A stretch of 64,000 nucleotides of DNA from Campylobacter sp. CCUG 57310 (GTDB taxonomy: Bacteria > Campylobacterota > Campylobacteria > Campylobacterales > Campylobacteraceae): positions 1,550,001 to 1,614,000 of the forward strand of contig NZ_CP053845.1 of NCBI RefSeq assembly GCF_013201975.1. Direction: 5' to 3'. Every line of letters begins with the position of its first letter. The stretch's first letter is position 1. This document shows positions 43,295-52,378 of this stretch, in pieces. The notes below the pieces were generated by a model. It ran no database searches, was not told the origin of the DNA, and saw only the letters and a program-made list of their open reading frames with translations. The translations under genes were made by a program, and so were the position numbers.

Positions 43295-44599
43295 ATGAAT
43301 ATAGTCATTGTCGAAGATGACATAAATATGCGCAAATCCCTTGAAATAGCGCTTGGCGAATACGAAGAATTGCAAATCAAAAGCTACAAAAGCGCAGTTG
43401 AGGCTCTTAAGAAGCTAAGCGATGATACCGATCTTATAATAACCGATATCAATATGCCTACAATGGACGGACTTGAATTTATAAAAAAATTAGAGGGCAA
43501 ATTTGACGTTATCATAATGACGGGAAACGCTACTTTAAACAAAGCCATTGAGAGCGTAAGGCTTGGAGTTAAGGACTTTTTAACAAAGCCGTTTGATATA
43601 GAAACGCTTTATCAAGCCATAAAAAGAGTTGAAATTCTAAATCAAAAATTATCTAAAAAAATACAAAAACCAAGCGAAGTTAAAGCTACCGAGTCAAGCG
43701 AATTTTACTCCACTTCGCCCGCTCTTGAAAAAACGCTTCATATAGCCAAAAAATCGGCTTTAACCGATGTTAGCATAATGCTTAGCGGCGAAAGCGGAGT
43801 GGGAAAAGAGCTCTTTGCAAATTTTATACACAAAAGCTCTCCTCGCGCAAATAAGCCTTTCATCGCGCTAAATATGGCGGCCATTCCTGAAAATCTCATT
43901 GAAAGCGAACTTTTTGGCTTTGAAAAAGGAGCGTTTACGGACGCTTCGGCTCAAAAAAAGGGTCAGTTTGAGCTCGCTGACGGGGGGACGCTATTTTTAG
44001 ACGAGATTGCAGAGATGCCTTTAAATTTGCAACCAAAGCTTCTAAGGGCTCTTCAAGAAAGGGAGATAACGCGTCTTGGAGCTACTAAAAGCACTAAAAT
44101 AGATGTAAGGATAGTTTGCGCGACTAACGCAAATTTGCAAGACTTGATAAAACAGGGCAAATTTAGGGAAGATCTTTTTTACAGATTAAATACTATTCCT
44201 CTTTTTATCCCGCCTCTTAGAGAGCGCAAAGAGGAAATTTTGCCCATAGCAAATCGCGCTCTTGAAAATTCCTGCAAAGAATTTGGCTTCAAGGCTAAAA
44301 AATTCTCCAAAGAAGCTGCAAAAGAGCTTGAAGAGTATGAATTCCCTGGCAACATAAGAGAGCTTATTTCCGTAGTTCAAAGAGCGGCTATAATGAGCGA
44401 AGGAGATGAAATTTCGGCTAGCGATCTGTTTTTACAATCAAGAAAGCCAAAGGATAAAGAAGGGATAAAAAAAGACCTTATAATCGACGTAGTAAAAAGC
44501 GTGGACGGAAATTTAAAAGAGGCGTGCGAAATTTTAAATTTAAGCGAAGAAAATTTACGAGAGAATCTTAAAAAATATGGTATAAAGGAGGGTTTATGA
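43295..44599 (+). CDS. flgR: FlgR-type sigma-54 response regulator
   Basis: A 434-aa NtrC-like activator. The receiver domain has Asp51 (ITDINMPTMDG) as the phosphorylation site. The AAA+ domain has GESGVGKE (Walker A), GAFTDA (sigma-54 contact loop) and GGTLFLDEI (Walker B). The C-terminal part is a weak Fis-like helix-turn-helix (NLKEACEILNLSEENLRENLKK). In Campylobacter FlgR is phosphorylated by FlgS and turns on sigma-54 genes for the flagellar hook and rod. Two A7 tracts (43493-43499, 43655-43661) lie in the gene. It overlaps the asd start by 4 bp. Confidence 0.9.
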   Translation: MNIVIVEDDINMRKSLEIALGEYEELQIKSYKSAVEALKKLSDDTDLIITDINMPTMDGLEFIKKLEGKFDVIIMTGNATLNKAIESVRLGVKDFLTKPFDIETLYQAIKRVEILNQKLSKKIQKPSEVKATESSEFYSTSPALEKTLHIAKKSALTDVSIMLSGESGVGKELFANFIHKSSPRANKPFIALNMAAIPENLIESELFGFEKGAFTDASAQKKGQFELADGGTLFLDEIAEMPLNLQPKLLRALQEREITRLGATKSTKIDVRIVCATNANLQDLIKQGKFREDLFYRLNTIPLFIPPLRERKEEILPIANRALENSCKEFGFKAKKFSKEAAKELEEYEFPGNIRELISVVQRAAIMSEGDEISASDLFLQSRKPKDKEGIKKDLIIDVVKSVDGNLKEACEILNLSEENLRENLKKYGIKEGL

Positions 44600-45621
44600 G
44601 AAAGTTTAATGTTGCAGTAGTAGGCGCTACAGGTGCGGTCGGCGAAGAAATTTTCCGTGTGATGGAAGAAGTTAGCTTCCCTGTAAATGAGCTGTTGCCG
44701 CTTGCAAGCGCAAGAAGTGCCGGAAGCGAAGTTGAGTTTAACGGCAAGTCCTATAAGGTCGTAGAGCTTACTGAAAGCGTATTTGATGAGCATGAGATCG
44801 ATATCGCATTTTTTAGTGCAGGCGGATCGATATCTGCGAAATTCGCACCCCTTGCGGCTCAAAGCGGAGCGGTTGTGATAGACAACACAAGCCACTTCAG
44901 GATGGATGAAGATGTGCCTTTGGTGGTTCCTGAGTGCAATCCGCAAGATATAGTCAAATGGGTAAACCGCGGCATCATTGCCAATCCAAACTGCTCGACT
45001 ATCCAAATGGTGCAAGCGCTTAAGCCTCTTGATGACACATACGGCATAACTCGCGTAGATGTCGCCACATATCAAGCCGCAAGCGGTGCGGGCAAAGAGG
45101 GCATGGAGGAGCTTGTCTTACAGCTTCAAAAATTCTTTGAATTTAAACTTGACGAGTGCGAACCAAAAATTTTCGCTCACCAACTGGCATTTAACCTCAT
45201 CCCTCATATCGACGTGTTTTTAGACAACGACTACACGAAAGAAGAGATGAAAATGGTAAACGAAACACAAAAGATTCTCCATAAAAATATCGAAGTAAGT
45301 GCGACCTGCGTGCGTGTGCCGGTGCTTAGAAGCCACTCCGAGGCTATCACTATACACTTTAGCCAAGATATCAATGCCGACAAAGCAAGAGAGGTATTAA
45401 GAGCCGCGCCTAGTATCGTCATAGAGGACGAGCCTTCAAAGAAAATTTATCCTATGCCTCTAACCGCAAGCGACACCAACTACACTTATGTAGGCAGAAT
45501 TCGAAAAGACAACTACCGAGATAACGTCCTTCACCTTTGGTGTGTAGCCGATCAAATTCGCGTAGGAGCCGCAACCAACGCGGTAAGAATCGCTCAAAAA
45601 TGGGCGCAAATGCAAGAGTAA
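44596..45621 (+). CDS. asd: Aspartate-semialdehyde dehydrogenase
   Basis: A 341-aa enzyme making L-aspartate 4-semialdehyde from aspartyl phosphate with NADPH, needed for lysine/diaminopimelate, threonine and methionine. Signs are NAD(P)-binding GATGAVGEEI (10-19), the active-site Cys in NPNCSTIQM (about 130), the conserved DVATYQAASGAGKEG and the substrate-binding His/Arg region VPVLRSHSEAITIHF. Length is normal. ATG overlaps the flgR stop by 4 bp. Confidence 0.96.
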   Translation: MRKFNVAVVGATGAVGEEIFRVMEEVSFPVNELLPLASARSAGSEVEFNGKSYKVVELTESVFDEHEIDIAFFSAGGSISAKFAPLAAQSGAVVIDNTSHFRMDEDVPLVVPECNPQDIVKWVNRGIIANPNCSTIQMVQALKPLDDTYGITRVDVATYQAASGAGKEGMEELVLQLQKFFEFKLDECEPKIFAHQLAFNLIPHIDVFLDNDYTKEEMKMVNETQKILHKNIEVSATCVRVPVLRSHSEAITIHFSQDINADKAREVLRAAPSIVIEDEPSKKIYPMPLTASDTNYTYVGRIRKDNYRDNVLHLWCVADQIRVGAATNAVRIAQKWAQMQE

Positions 45622-45645
45622 TTTGCAGGTTTTAAAGCCGTGACT

Positions 45646-45685
45646 AAGGCTAAATTTAATGACTTAAGAGCACAAATTTAGCCTT
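45646..45685 (+). terminator. 12-bp inverted repeat after asd, possible terminator
   Basis: AAGGCTAAATTT (45646-45657) pairs with AAATTTAGCCTT (45674-45685) around a 16-nt loop. No T-run follows, so a terminator role is only possible. Confidence 0.4.
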
Positions 45686-45853
45686 TAAATCCTAAAATTT
45701 ATATTATCCTCAAGAAAAAATGTCGCAATAAAGCTTCTGTCAAAGCTTAAATTTTACCAAGCATTGATCTGCGGGTAAAATTTAATAAAAACAAAGTCAT
45801 AAATTTAAGAAAAAAACTGTAAAATACGAGCCAAATTAAAAATAAGGAATTTG

Positions 45854-46360
45854 ATGTTTTCAAAAGTATTTGAAAAAATCTTGCTTGCAAGCAATAAATT
45901 TACCATACTTCCCGTTATATTCGGTCTGCTTGGGGCTATCGTGCTCTTTATCATAGCAAGTTACGATGTGTTGGTTATCATGAATGACGTTTGGAACTAC
46001 TTCTTTAAAGGTATTCATCCTGATAATTTCCACTCGGATGTAGTGGGCGTTATCGTAGGAGCGATCGATCTATATCTAATGGCGCTGGTTCTTTATATCT
46101 TTAGTTTCGGTATCTATGAACTCTTTATCTCGGAGATTGAAGCTCTTAAGGAGTCAAAACAAAGCAAGGTTTTAGAGGTACACTCGCTTGACGAGCTAAA
46201 AGACAAGATCGGAAAAGTCATCATTATGGTCTTAATCGTAAATTTCTTCCAGCGCGTCTTGCACGCAAATTTCACAACTCCGCTTGAGATGACTTATCTT
46301 GCAGTGTCGATTCTTGCGCTTTGTCTTGGGCTTTACTTCTTGCACAAAGGCGAACACTGA
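45854..46360 (+). CDS. YqhA family (UPF0114) membrane protein
   Basis: A 168-aa membrane protein of the UPF0114/YqhA family with four predicted helices near 17-40, 68-92, 120-135 and 145-160. It has the family-like start FEKILLASNKFTILPVIFGLLG and SFGIYELFISEI. I place the start at ATG 45854, 5 bases after AAGGA, rather than at the TTG at 45851. Function is not established. A hairpin overlaps its stop. Confidence 0.87.
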   Translation: MFSKVFEKILLASNKFTILPVIFGLLGAIVLFIIASYDVLVIMNDVWNYFFKGIHPDNFHSDVVGVIVGAIDLYLMALVLYIFSFGIYELFISEIEALKESKQSKVLEVHSLDELKDKIGKVIIMVLIVNFFQRVLHANFTTPLEMTYLAVSILALCLGLYFLHKGEH

Positions 46361-46388
46361 TTTAAGAGGTAAATTTGCCTCTTAAATC
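46359..46388. terminator. Hairpin between convergent yqhA-like and nikO genes
   Basis: GATTTAAGAGG (46359-46369) and CCTCTTAAATC (46378-46388) form an 11-bp perfect stem with an 8-nt loop; AATCATCTTTAAA follows. The stem overlaps the stop codon of the left gene and separates two convergent genes, so it probably serves both. Confidence 0.6.
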
Positions 46389-46454
46389 ATCTTTAAAAGC
46401 ACAAATTTAAACTTTGCTTTATAGTCTTGCTAAATTTTACCAAACAAATTTGGC

Positions 46455-47069
46455 TCATTGCTCCTGCTTTAAAAGCCCGTTTGCGGTAAATAAAAAGCAT
46501 TGCGCCTCTTTGCTTAAAATTTCTTTTTTGCTATGAGTTATCACCACAAAAGGCTTATTTTTGGCATTTAAATTTGCAAGCGTAAGAGCTGATTTAACAT
46601 CATCAAGTTCGTTAAAAGGCTCATCAAACAAATACAAATCAGCGTCTTTTATCAAAGCGCCGGCTATCGCCACAAGCCGTTTCTCGCCGCCTGAAAGATA
46701 GTAAATCGATCTATCTGCAAGATGAGAAATTTCAAATTTCTCAAGCATATCCATAGCCCTTTGTTGTGCAATTTTGGGATTAACCCCGCTAGCTAAAAGC
46801 GAAAAAGCGACATCTTCGATGACGGTTGGGGCTACGAATTGATCAAAGCTGTTTTGAAAAAGATATGAAATTTGCAGATTGTCCTGTTTTATTATCTCGC
46901 CCGAATTTGGCGAAGCTATACCTGCAAGAATTGATAAAAACGTGCTTTTACCGCTCCCGTTAGCTCCATAAATCACAATTCTTGAACTTGAAGAAATTTG
47001 CAAATTTATATTTTCAAAAAGCACGCTTTTGCCGTAACTAAAAGATAAATTCTTAGCCTCTACCAGCAT
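46455..47069 (-). CDS. nikO: ATPase subunit of nickel ECF transporter (NikO/CbiO type)
   Basis: A 204-aa ABC ATPase. Motifs: Walker A GANGSGKST, Q-loop region LFQNSFDQF, signature YLSGGEKR, Walker B DLYLFDEPF, H-loop VITHSKKE. It is the energising subunit working with the NikQ membrane scaffold (47079) and the NikM substrate-binding protein. It lies 9 bp after nikQ and is the last gene of the unit. Confidence 0.88.
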   Translation of the reverse strand: MLVEAKNLSFSYGKSVLFENINLQISSSSRIVIYGANGSGKSTFLSILAGIASPNSGEIIKQDNLQISYLFQNSFDQFVAPTVIEDVAFSLLASGVNPKIAQQRAMDMLEKFEISHLADRSIYYLSGGEKRLVAIAGALIKDADLYLFDEPFNELDDVKSALTLANLNAKNKPFVVITHSKKEILSKEAQCFLFTANGLLKQEQ

Positions 47070-47078
47070 ATATCCTCT

Positions 47079-47732
47079 TTAGATAAAATTTTTATAAGCT
47101 CTAAAAATAGCCGTTAAAATAACAATTACAAACAGTAAAATTTCTGCCAAGCTTGCCCGCAAAGCAGGTAAAAACGCTATCTTTCCGCTATATCCTCGCA
47201 CCTTCATAGCGTTAAATATGCCAAACGAACGATCAAGCCCGCTAACGATAATCTTACCGATAAGGCTTGCATAAGCCTTAAAGAAAAAAAGCGAAATTTC
47301 ACGTTTGACACCGCGAATTTTAAGAGTTTTTGGCATATCCTTGACCCACACTAAAAGCTCTTCAAAAACTTTAGCGTAAATCATCATTATGGCGATTAAT
47401 TTTTGCGGTAAGCGCAAAGAAAAAAGAGCCTTAATAACAAAATAACTATCCTTGCCAAGAAGCAAGCTTAAAACCAAAAGTAATATTAAATTCGTCCTTA
47501 CAAAAATGCTTTTTGCACTTGCAAAATCGCCGTTTAAAGCGTAAGAAGCAACGATAAAAATCAAAAATATATTTAAATAAAGCAGCCAAACAAGAGCTCT
47601 TTTTTTATCTTTTTGAAACAGGATAAAAGAAAGCACGGGCGCTACAAAATCAACCGCATAAATTTCGCTCGCATTTAGCAAAAAGATATCATAAACGATA
47701 ATGCTTAAAAGATAGCAAACCGGTCGGCTCAT
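47079..47732 (-). CDS. nikQ: Membrane scaffold subunit of nickel ECF transporter (NikQ/CbiQ type)
   Basis: A 217-aa CbiQ-type transmembrane protein with several helices and the family-like C-terminal coupling region DMPKTLKIRGVKREISLFFFKAY and MKVRGYSGKIAFLPA, which contacts the ATPase. The gene overlaps nikM by 4 bp and precedes nikO by 9 bp. It joins substrate-binding NikM to ATPase NikO. Metal specificity is inferred from the locus. Confidence 0.83.
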   Translation of the reverse strand: MSRPVCYLLSIIVYDIFLLNASEIYAVDFVAPVLSFILFQKDKKRALVWLLYLNIFLIFIVASYALNGDFASAKSIFVRTNLILLLVLSLLLGKDSYFVIKALFSLRLPQKLIAIMMIYAKVFEELLVWVKDMPKTLKIRGVKREISLFFFKAYASLIGKIIVSGLDRSFGIFNAMKVRGYSGKIAFLPALRASLAEILLFVIVILTAIFRAYKNFI

Positions 47733-48310
47733 AAGAAATTTGGCTTATAACGCAAGATAAAACGCAGTGCAAAAACCGATATCAAGCCCTCTATAAACAT
47801 CAAAGGCAGATTAAAAATAAAAATCATATAAACAGCATAATCAAGCCTTGCGCTGCTTATTAAAAGTATGGTTATAAGCAAGGCAACGCTTAGTAAAACA
47901 GGCGCAAATCCACCGATAAAGGAGATCAAATTCGGTTTTAAGCTTAAGTGCGGCCTTAAAAAATACCACACCAAAACTGCAGGAGCCGCCATTATAAAGG
48001 TATTTACCCCAAGTACGCCTATACCTCCAAAACCGTAAAGCAGAGCTTGGAAAAGTAGCGCTATCATAATGGCTAAAAACGCCTGCAAGCCACCAAGCGC
48101 ACCGATAATGCCGTTAAAAAGCAGATGTACGCTACTTGGACCCACGGGGATATGCACAAAAGATCCAAGGAAAAACAGCGCCGTTAGCATAGCGACTTTC
48201 GGGATACTCTCAAAATCAAGCTTATAAAGCGCATAAGCGCAAATTCCGCCCGAGACAATCCAGCCCGCAACTAAAATTTCGCTATTTAAAATTCCTTCTG
48301 ATATGTGCAA
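47729..48310 (-). CDS. nikM: Metal-binding S-component (NikM/CbiM type)
   Basis: A 193-aa integral membrane S-component of the CbiM/NikM family. It starts exactly MHISEGIL, whose His2 takes part in metal binding, and contains the signature SFVHIPVGPSSVHLLFNGIIGALGG and FGGIGVLGVNTF. The nickel assignment comes from the presence of NikK/NikL-type genes. Overlaps nikQ by 4 bp, 3 bp gap to nikL. Confidence 0.88.
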   Translation of the reverse strand: MHISEGILNSEILVAGWIVSGGICAYALYKLDFESIPKVAMLTALFFLGSFVHIPVGPSSVHLLFNGIIGALGGLQAFLAIMIALLFQALLYGFGGIGVLGVNTFIMAAPAVLVWYFLRPHLSLKPNLISFIGGFAPVLLSVALLITILLISSARLDYAVYMIFIFNLPLMFIEGLISVFALRFILRYKPNFL

Positions 48311-48313
48311 ATT

Positions 48314-48739
48314 TCATACTTTTCTTGATTTAGTAATAGCAATGATACCAAAAATACCAAAGATTATGCCTATGGCACTTAAAATTCCAAGATATTTTTG
48401 ATAAACAGGCTCTTTATAACTATTAAGAGCCAGCTCATCGTTTGCATCGATATCAAATTCTTTCGTATGCTCGCCATGATCGCTACTTGCGGTAATCTTA
48501 ATCCTATACGCTCCCTTGCGAGGCGGCAAAAATGAAAAATTCCCGCCGCTATCCATTGTGCTGGTTAGTAGCGGTATGGCAGAATCACCCTCGTATATGA
48601 CGATCTGGGCATAAGCGGCAGGAATTTTCTCGGTGAAATTTGCATTTATGATTATGGCTTTGCCCTCATGTGCGCTATAAAATAGCCCGTGAGCGCTTAA
48701 ATTTAAGCATAAAGCCGCTATAAAAGCTAGAATTTTCAC
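48314..48739 (-). CDS. nikL: NikL-type accessory protein of nickel transporter
   Basis: A 141-aa protein with a cleavable signal peptide (LAFIAALCLNLSAHG), a transthyretin-like beta domain (SFLPPRKGAYRIKITASSDHGEHTKEF) and a C-terminal helix (ILSAIGIIFGIFGIIAI) anchoring it in the membrane. The layout matches the NikL component of Campylobacter/Helicobacter nickel ECF transporters. Overlaps nikK stop/start by 1 bp. Confidence 0.72.
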   Translation of the reverse strand: MKILAFIAALCLNLSAHGLFYSAHEGKAIIINANFTEKIPAAYAQIVIYEGDSAIPLLTSTMDSGGNFSFLPPRKGAYRIKITASSDHGEHTKEFDIDANDELALNSYKEPVYQKYLGILSAIGIIFGIFGIIAITKSRKV

Positions 48740-49455
48740 TACTTGACCTCAAATGATATTGAGCTTTGTATAAGCATTCTTTCAGCGCTTTCGTCGGTAA
48801 AAATAGGCTCTGAAGATTTAGCCGCGATGATGTTTAAGCCCTTTTCTTTAATAGGAATAAGCGCAATGCCAAATTCATTTGTTACGTTATCTATATCATC
48901 TTTTGCCGTTTCAAAACCAACGTTTTTAGCAGGCTTGCCGTCTTTTAGAACAAGTACGGGCAAGCTCTCGCCTACTTTTATCTTAAACGGATCGCTAAGC
49001 GCTATAACCTCGAGTTTAAGACCTATGGGCTTTAAGAAGTTTTCATTCCACGAAAAGTAGGTTTTGCCTATCTTCATGCTTCTAATCGCGTCAAAAACTA
49101 TCCCTTTTGTCTTTGCTCTATCGCCCACGACGTAGCCTTTATCCGTTTGCACCCAATGTCCTGCATCAAAGGTCATTGTAACTACCGCAGGCGATTTATC
49201 TGTCAAGATTTCAGGCAACTTCTTATCATCGTCATAGTTATAAACTATGCCTGTTTTGATTAGCTTTAAATTCTCGTCATAAGCCTTAGCACCCAAAACT
49301 TGTTTTGAAGCGTAGCCTTCAAATTTATCGTGAGCCCAAAATTTAAGCTCGAATTTGTTTTTACCCACACTTTGAGCGACCACTTGGTGCGCCTGTGCAC
49401 TCATTGTTAGAGCCGTAGCTATAAAAATAGCTTTTAATAACATTTTATTTGACAT
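48739..49455 (-). CDS. nikK: NikK-type periplasmic nickel protein (DUF4198)
   Basis: A 238-aa DUF4198 protein with a signal peptide cut near AQA-HQ (residue 22). The mature N-terminus HQVVAQSV supplies an exposed His, and ELKFWAHDKFEGY, HWVQTDKGYVVG add others. It has the usual immunoglobulin-like repeats. This protein family accompanies NikMQO and is thought to bring nickel to NikM. It is first in the leftward five-gene unit; AT-rich DNA upstream (49456-49629) holds the promoter, and no certain NikR box was found. Confidence 0.82.
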   Translation of the reverse strand: MSNKMLLKAIFIATALTMSAQAHQVVAQSVGKNKFELKFWAHDKFEGYASKQVLGAKAYDENLKLIKTGIVYNYDDDKKLPEILTDKSPAVVTMTFDAGHWVQTDKGYVVGDRAKTKGIVFDAIRSMKIGKTYFSWNENFLKPIGLKLEVIALSDPFKIKVGESLPVLVLKDGKPAKNVGFETAKDDIDNVTNEFGIALIPIKEKGLNIIAAKSSEPIFTDESAERMLIQSSISFEVK

Positions 49456-49629
49456 ACTACTCCTTTAATAATAATTTATTATAATTAGTATTATAGAGCC
49501 GAGGAATTTAATGTATTCTGAAATTTTATTAAGCGGATAAAGTATTTTATCAAACAGTATAAATTTTACACTTGATTAACACAGGGAATATAAAATACGC
49601 CAACAAATTAAAACCGACAAGGAGAAAAT

Positions 49630-49998
49630 ATGAGAGTATTTAAAATTTTAGTCGTCGCTTTAGCGTTTGCGACCTTTTCATTTGCAGGAGAAGCTTTTAG
49701 TAAAGCTAAATTTGACGAGCTTATGAGCGAAGGCAAAGGTATAGTAGTACATATCCACGCTACTTGGTGCGGTACTTGTAAAAAGCAAGAAAAAGTTTTA
49801 GACCAAATCGCCAAACAAAACAGCGACAAAGCTAGCTTCTTAACCGTTGATTTTGATAGCCAAAAAGACGAGGTAAAGAGCCTTGGAGCAAACGATAGAT
49901 CAGTTATCATAGTTTTTAAAGACGGCAAAGAGGTTTCAAGGACATTTTATGAAACCAACGAAGAGAAGATTAAAGAGCAAGTAAAGCTGGCGTTTTAA
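49630..49998 (+). CDS. Periplasmic thioredoxin-like protein
   Basis: A 122-aa thioredoxin-fold protein with a signal peptide (LVVALAFATFSFA) and the active-site ATWCGTCKKQ (CGTC), unlike the CGPC of cytosolic thioredoxin. It probably acts in the periplasm on disulphides of cytochrome or other proteins, receiving electrons from the CcdA-like protein encoded directly downstream (9 bp). ATG 49630 has AAGGAG upstream. Confidence 0.87.
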   Translation: MRVFKILVVALAFATFSFAGEAFSKAKFDELMSEGKGIVVHIHATWCGTCKKQEKVLDQIAKQNSDKASFLTVDFDSQKDEVKSLGANDRSVIIVFKDGKEVSRTFYETNEEKIKEQVKLAF

Positions 49999-50007
49999 GA
50001 GAATTTT

Positions 50008-50736
50008 ATGGATATCAGCGCTACCACACTGTTTTTTAGCTTTTTATCGGGAATTTTAACCACGTTAAGTCCTTGCGTTTTGCCGATACTGCCTATTATA
50101 GTCTCTTCGGCTCTTAGCAGATCAAAATTCGGGCTTATAACGCTTGCGCTTGGTATGGCGCTATCTTTTAGCCTTATAGGCACTCTGCTTTCCTCGGTAG
50201 GACTTGCGCTTGGGCTTGATAGCTCTACCATAAGAACCGTAGGCGGAATACTGTTGCTTTTGGTTGGAATTTGGCTTATTAGTCCAAAAATGCAAGAGCT
50301 AATAAGCTCTAAAACAAGCGGCTTTAGCAATCAAGCTCAAGGATTTTTAGTCAAATTTAATCCTGACAGCGCCAAAGGGCAATTCATAGTAGGAGTTATG
50401 CTTGGAGCCGTTTGGTCTCCGTGCGTAGGGCCTACTCTTGGAGCGGCGATAGCTCTGGCTTCACGTGCAGAAAGCCTGCTAAACGTATTTATAGTTATGA
50501 CCGTATTTGGAATTTCGGCAGTCATACCTCTCATAGCCATAGGGCTTGCCTCAAGACAGAGCTTTAAAAATAAAAGAGAGAAAATCGCAAATTTTGCAAG
50601 CAAAAGTAAAATCATCATGGGAATTTGCTTAATCGTAATTTCTCTTATGGTTTTAACGGGGCTTGATAAGGTAGTTGAAGGGTTTTTAGTAGAGATTAGC
50701 CCTGAGTGGCTAACCGATCTTACGACAAGATTTTAG
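50008..50736 (+). CDS. CcdA/DsbD-type transmembrane thiol transporter
   Basis: A 242-aa six-helix membrane protein of the CcdA/DsbD-beta family. Conserved Cys pairs sit in SPCVLP (near 20) and WSPCVGP (near 137); these relay electrons from cytosolic thioredoxin to periplasmic partners such as the upstream thioredoxin-like protein. The gap between the two genes is 9 bp, so they are one unit, with a terminator just after. Confidence 0.9.
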   Translation: MDISATTLFFSFLSGILTTLSPCVLPILPIIVSSALSRSKFGLITLALGMALSFSLIGTLLSSVGLALGLDSSTIRTVGGILLLLVGIWLISPKMQELISSKTSGFSNQAQGFLVKFNPDSAKGQFIVGVMLGAVWSPCVGPTLGAAIALASRAESLLNVFIVMTVFGISAVIPLIAIGLASRQSFKNKREKIANFASKSKIIMGICLIVISLMVLTGLDKVVEGFLVEISPEWLTDLTTRF

Positions 50737-50755
50737 GCTTTTGCCTAAAATCTTT
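50731..50755 (+). terminator. Terminator between the ccdA-like and prs genes
   Basis: TTTTAGGC (50731-50738) and GCCTAAAA (50743-50750) with a TTTT loop, then TCTTTTT on the plus strand. It starts within the last codons of the left gene and separates convergent units. Confidence 0.75.
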
Positions 50756-50763
50756 TTAAATTT

Positions 50764-51693
50764 CTATCCAAATAGCGAATTTACGCTTTCGTTGTGATAG
50801 ACACGTCTTATCACTTCGCCAAATATCGGTGCGACACTTAGAACTTTTATCTTATCAAGTTGCTCTTTTAGCGGTATCGTATCGGTTATAACAAGCTCAT
50901 CTAAAGCATCATCGCTTAAATTTTCATACGCCTTGCCCGAAAGCACCGCATGAGTACAGCATGCCATCACGCTAGTTGCGCCTCTTTCTTTAAATACTCT
51001 AGCAGCTTTTACTATCGTGCCCCCCGTATCGATCATATCATCTACAAGTATCACGTCTTTGCCGTTTACGTCGCCTATGACGTTCATCACTTCACTTTCG
51101 TTTGCCTTTTCGCGGCGCTTATCGACGATAACGATATCAAGGTCTAAATTCTTAGCCACACTTCTAGCGCGCGCTACACCTCCGATATCAGGGCTTGCTA
51201 TGATAGGGTTTTTCAGATGTTTGTTTTTGATGTATTCGTTAAATATTATCGAGCCGTAAAGATTGTCCACCGGGATATCAAAAAAGCCTTGAATTTGCCC
51301 TGCGTGAAGATCGATGGTAACCACGCGGTTAATACCCGCCGTTTGTATCATGTTTGCAACCAACTTAGCGGTAATCGGCACTCTAGGAGCGGCTTTTCTA
51401 TCCTGTCTTGCGTAACCGAAGTAAGGAATCACCGCAGTTATCGAGCTAGCGGAGCTTCTTTTAAGAGCGTCCGTTAGTATCAAAAGCTCCATCAAATTTA
51501 CGTTTGCAGGCGCACATGTCGGCTGAACGACAAAAATATCCTTACCGCGCACGCTCTCACCGATTTGCACGCTGATCTCGCCGTCGCTAAATCTCTTAAT
51601 AGTAGCCTCGCTAAGCGGAAGCGAAAGATAGTGAGAAATTTTTTTGGAAAATTCGACGTTTGCGGTACCGGAGAAAATTTTATAACCTCTCAT
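50764..51693 (-). CDS. prs: Ribose-phosphate pyrophosphokinase
   Basis: A 309-aa PRPP synthetase making phosphoribosyl pyrophosphate from ribose 5-phosphate and ATP, the precursor for purines, pyrimidines, His and Trp. It contains VVTIDLHAGQIQGFFDIPVDNLYG, the catalytic-loop region VDKRREKANESEV, and the PRPP-binding VILVDDMIDTGGT. The length and order are standard. ATG 51693 lies in an AT-rich region with an ordinary upstream sequence. Confidence 0.96.
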   Translation of the reverse strand: MRGYKIFSGTANVEFSKKISHYLSLPLSEATIKRFSDGEISVQIGESVRGKDIFVVQPTCAPANVNLMELLILTDALKRSSASSITAVIPYFGYARQDRKAAPRVPITAKLVANMIQTAGINRVVTIDLHAGQIQGFFDIPVDNLYGSIIFNEYIKNKHLKNPIIASPDIGGVARARSVAKNLDLDIVIVDKRREKANESEVMNVIGDVNGKDVILVDDMIDTGGTIVKAARVFKERGATSVMACCTHAVLSGKAYENLSDDALDELVITDTIPLKEQLDKIKVLSVAPIFGEVIRRVYHNESVNSLFG

Positions 51694-51901
51694 GAAATTT
51701 TACCTTTGTGAGTTTTTGGATGAGTTATTTTAGCAACAATGAACTTAAATTTGCTTTTGCGACTTAAAATTTAGCTTTGAGTAAAGAGCGATAAAAAGCT
51801 CAAACGTAACGATTTTAGCGCAAATTTTAAGCTTACTTACAAATTTGAGCTTATATCAAGTCGGCTTATGATAATTTTTTTAAAATTTTAAAGGAGACAC
51901 A

Positions 51902-52207
51902 ATGGTAATAATGCAGGTTTTATTTGATTATAAAGGCGGTTATGGCGAGGAAATGTATGAGCAGTGCCGAGAGTTAGCCCAGTTGATAACCAAAGAAAGC
52001 GGATTTATCTGAAAAATTTGGACCGAAAATGAAGAAAAGGGCATAGCCGGCGGAATTTATGCCTTTAACAGCGCCCAACAAGCCGAAACTTACGCCAAAA
52101 TGCACGCTAAAAGGCTTGAGGAATTCAAAGTTGCTACAAATTTCAGATATGAAATTTTAGACGCTAATGAAAAACTAAGCGCAATTACAAATTTTAAATT
52201 AAAATAG
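51902..52207 (+). pseudogene. YdhR-like monooxygenase-family gene with one in-frame TGA
   Basis: From ATG 51902 to TAG 52207 there is a 101-codon frame interrupted only by TGA at 52010-52012. The protein reads MVIMQVLFDYKGGYGEEMYEQ up to KESGFI, then TGA, then KIWTENEEKGIAGGIYAF and the rest. YdhR-family small alpha-beta-barrel proteins have Trp at this spot (GFIWKIWTENE), so a single TGG-to-TGA change explains it. AAAGGAG at about 51890-51896 gives a good ribosome-binding site. The gene therefore looks recently broken, read-through or a sequence error. Neither half is long enough to be noticed as an open frame alone. Confidence 0.8.
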
Positions 52208-52378
52208 ATGAGATTTACGGGCGTTTTAAGTCTTGATTTGAACATAAAGTATATTTACAGAAGGCTTCAAAAGGCGGTAATGTAAATTTCCAAAGATAAG
52301 GCAGCAAATCAATGAGTGAATTAAAACATCTAAAAGTTTAATTCACTCTGACTAAATTCAAATTTACGAAATGTAAAT

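Noticed and set aside
49456-49629. NikR box upstream of nikK
   Set aside because: The region is AT-rich with several TATAAT/ATTATA words, but none form a clear spaced palindrome of NikR type by eye.
24451-52012. UGA read as Trp (different genetic code)
   Set aside because: TGA serves as the true stop of intact genes such as those ending at 2016, 38941 and 46360, so the in-frame TGAs in the broken genes are mutations, read-through sites or errors.
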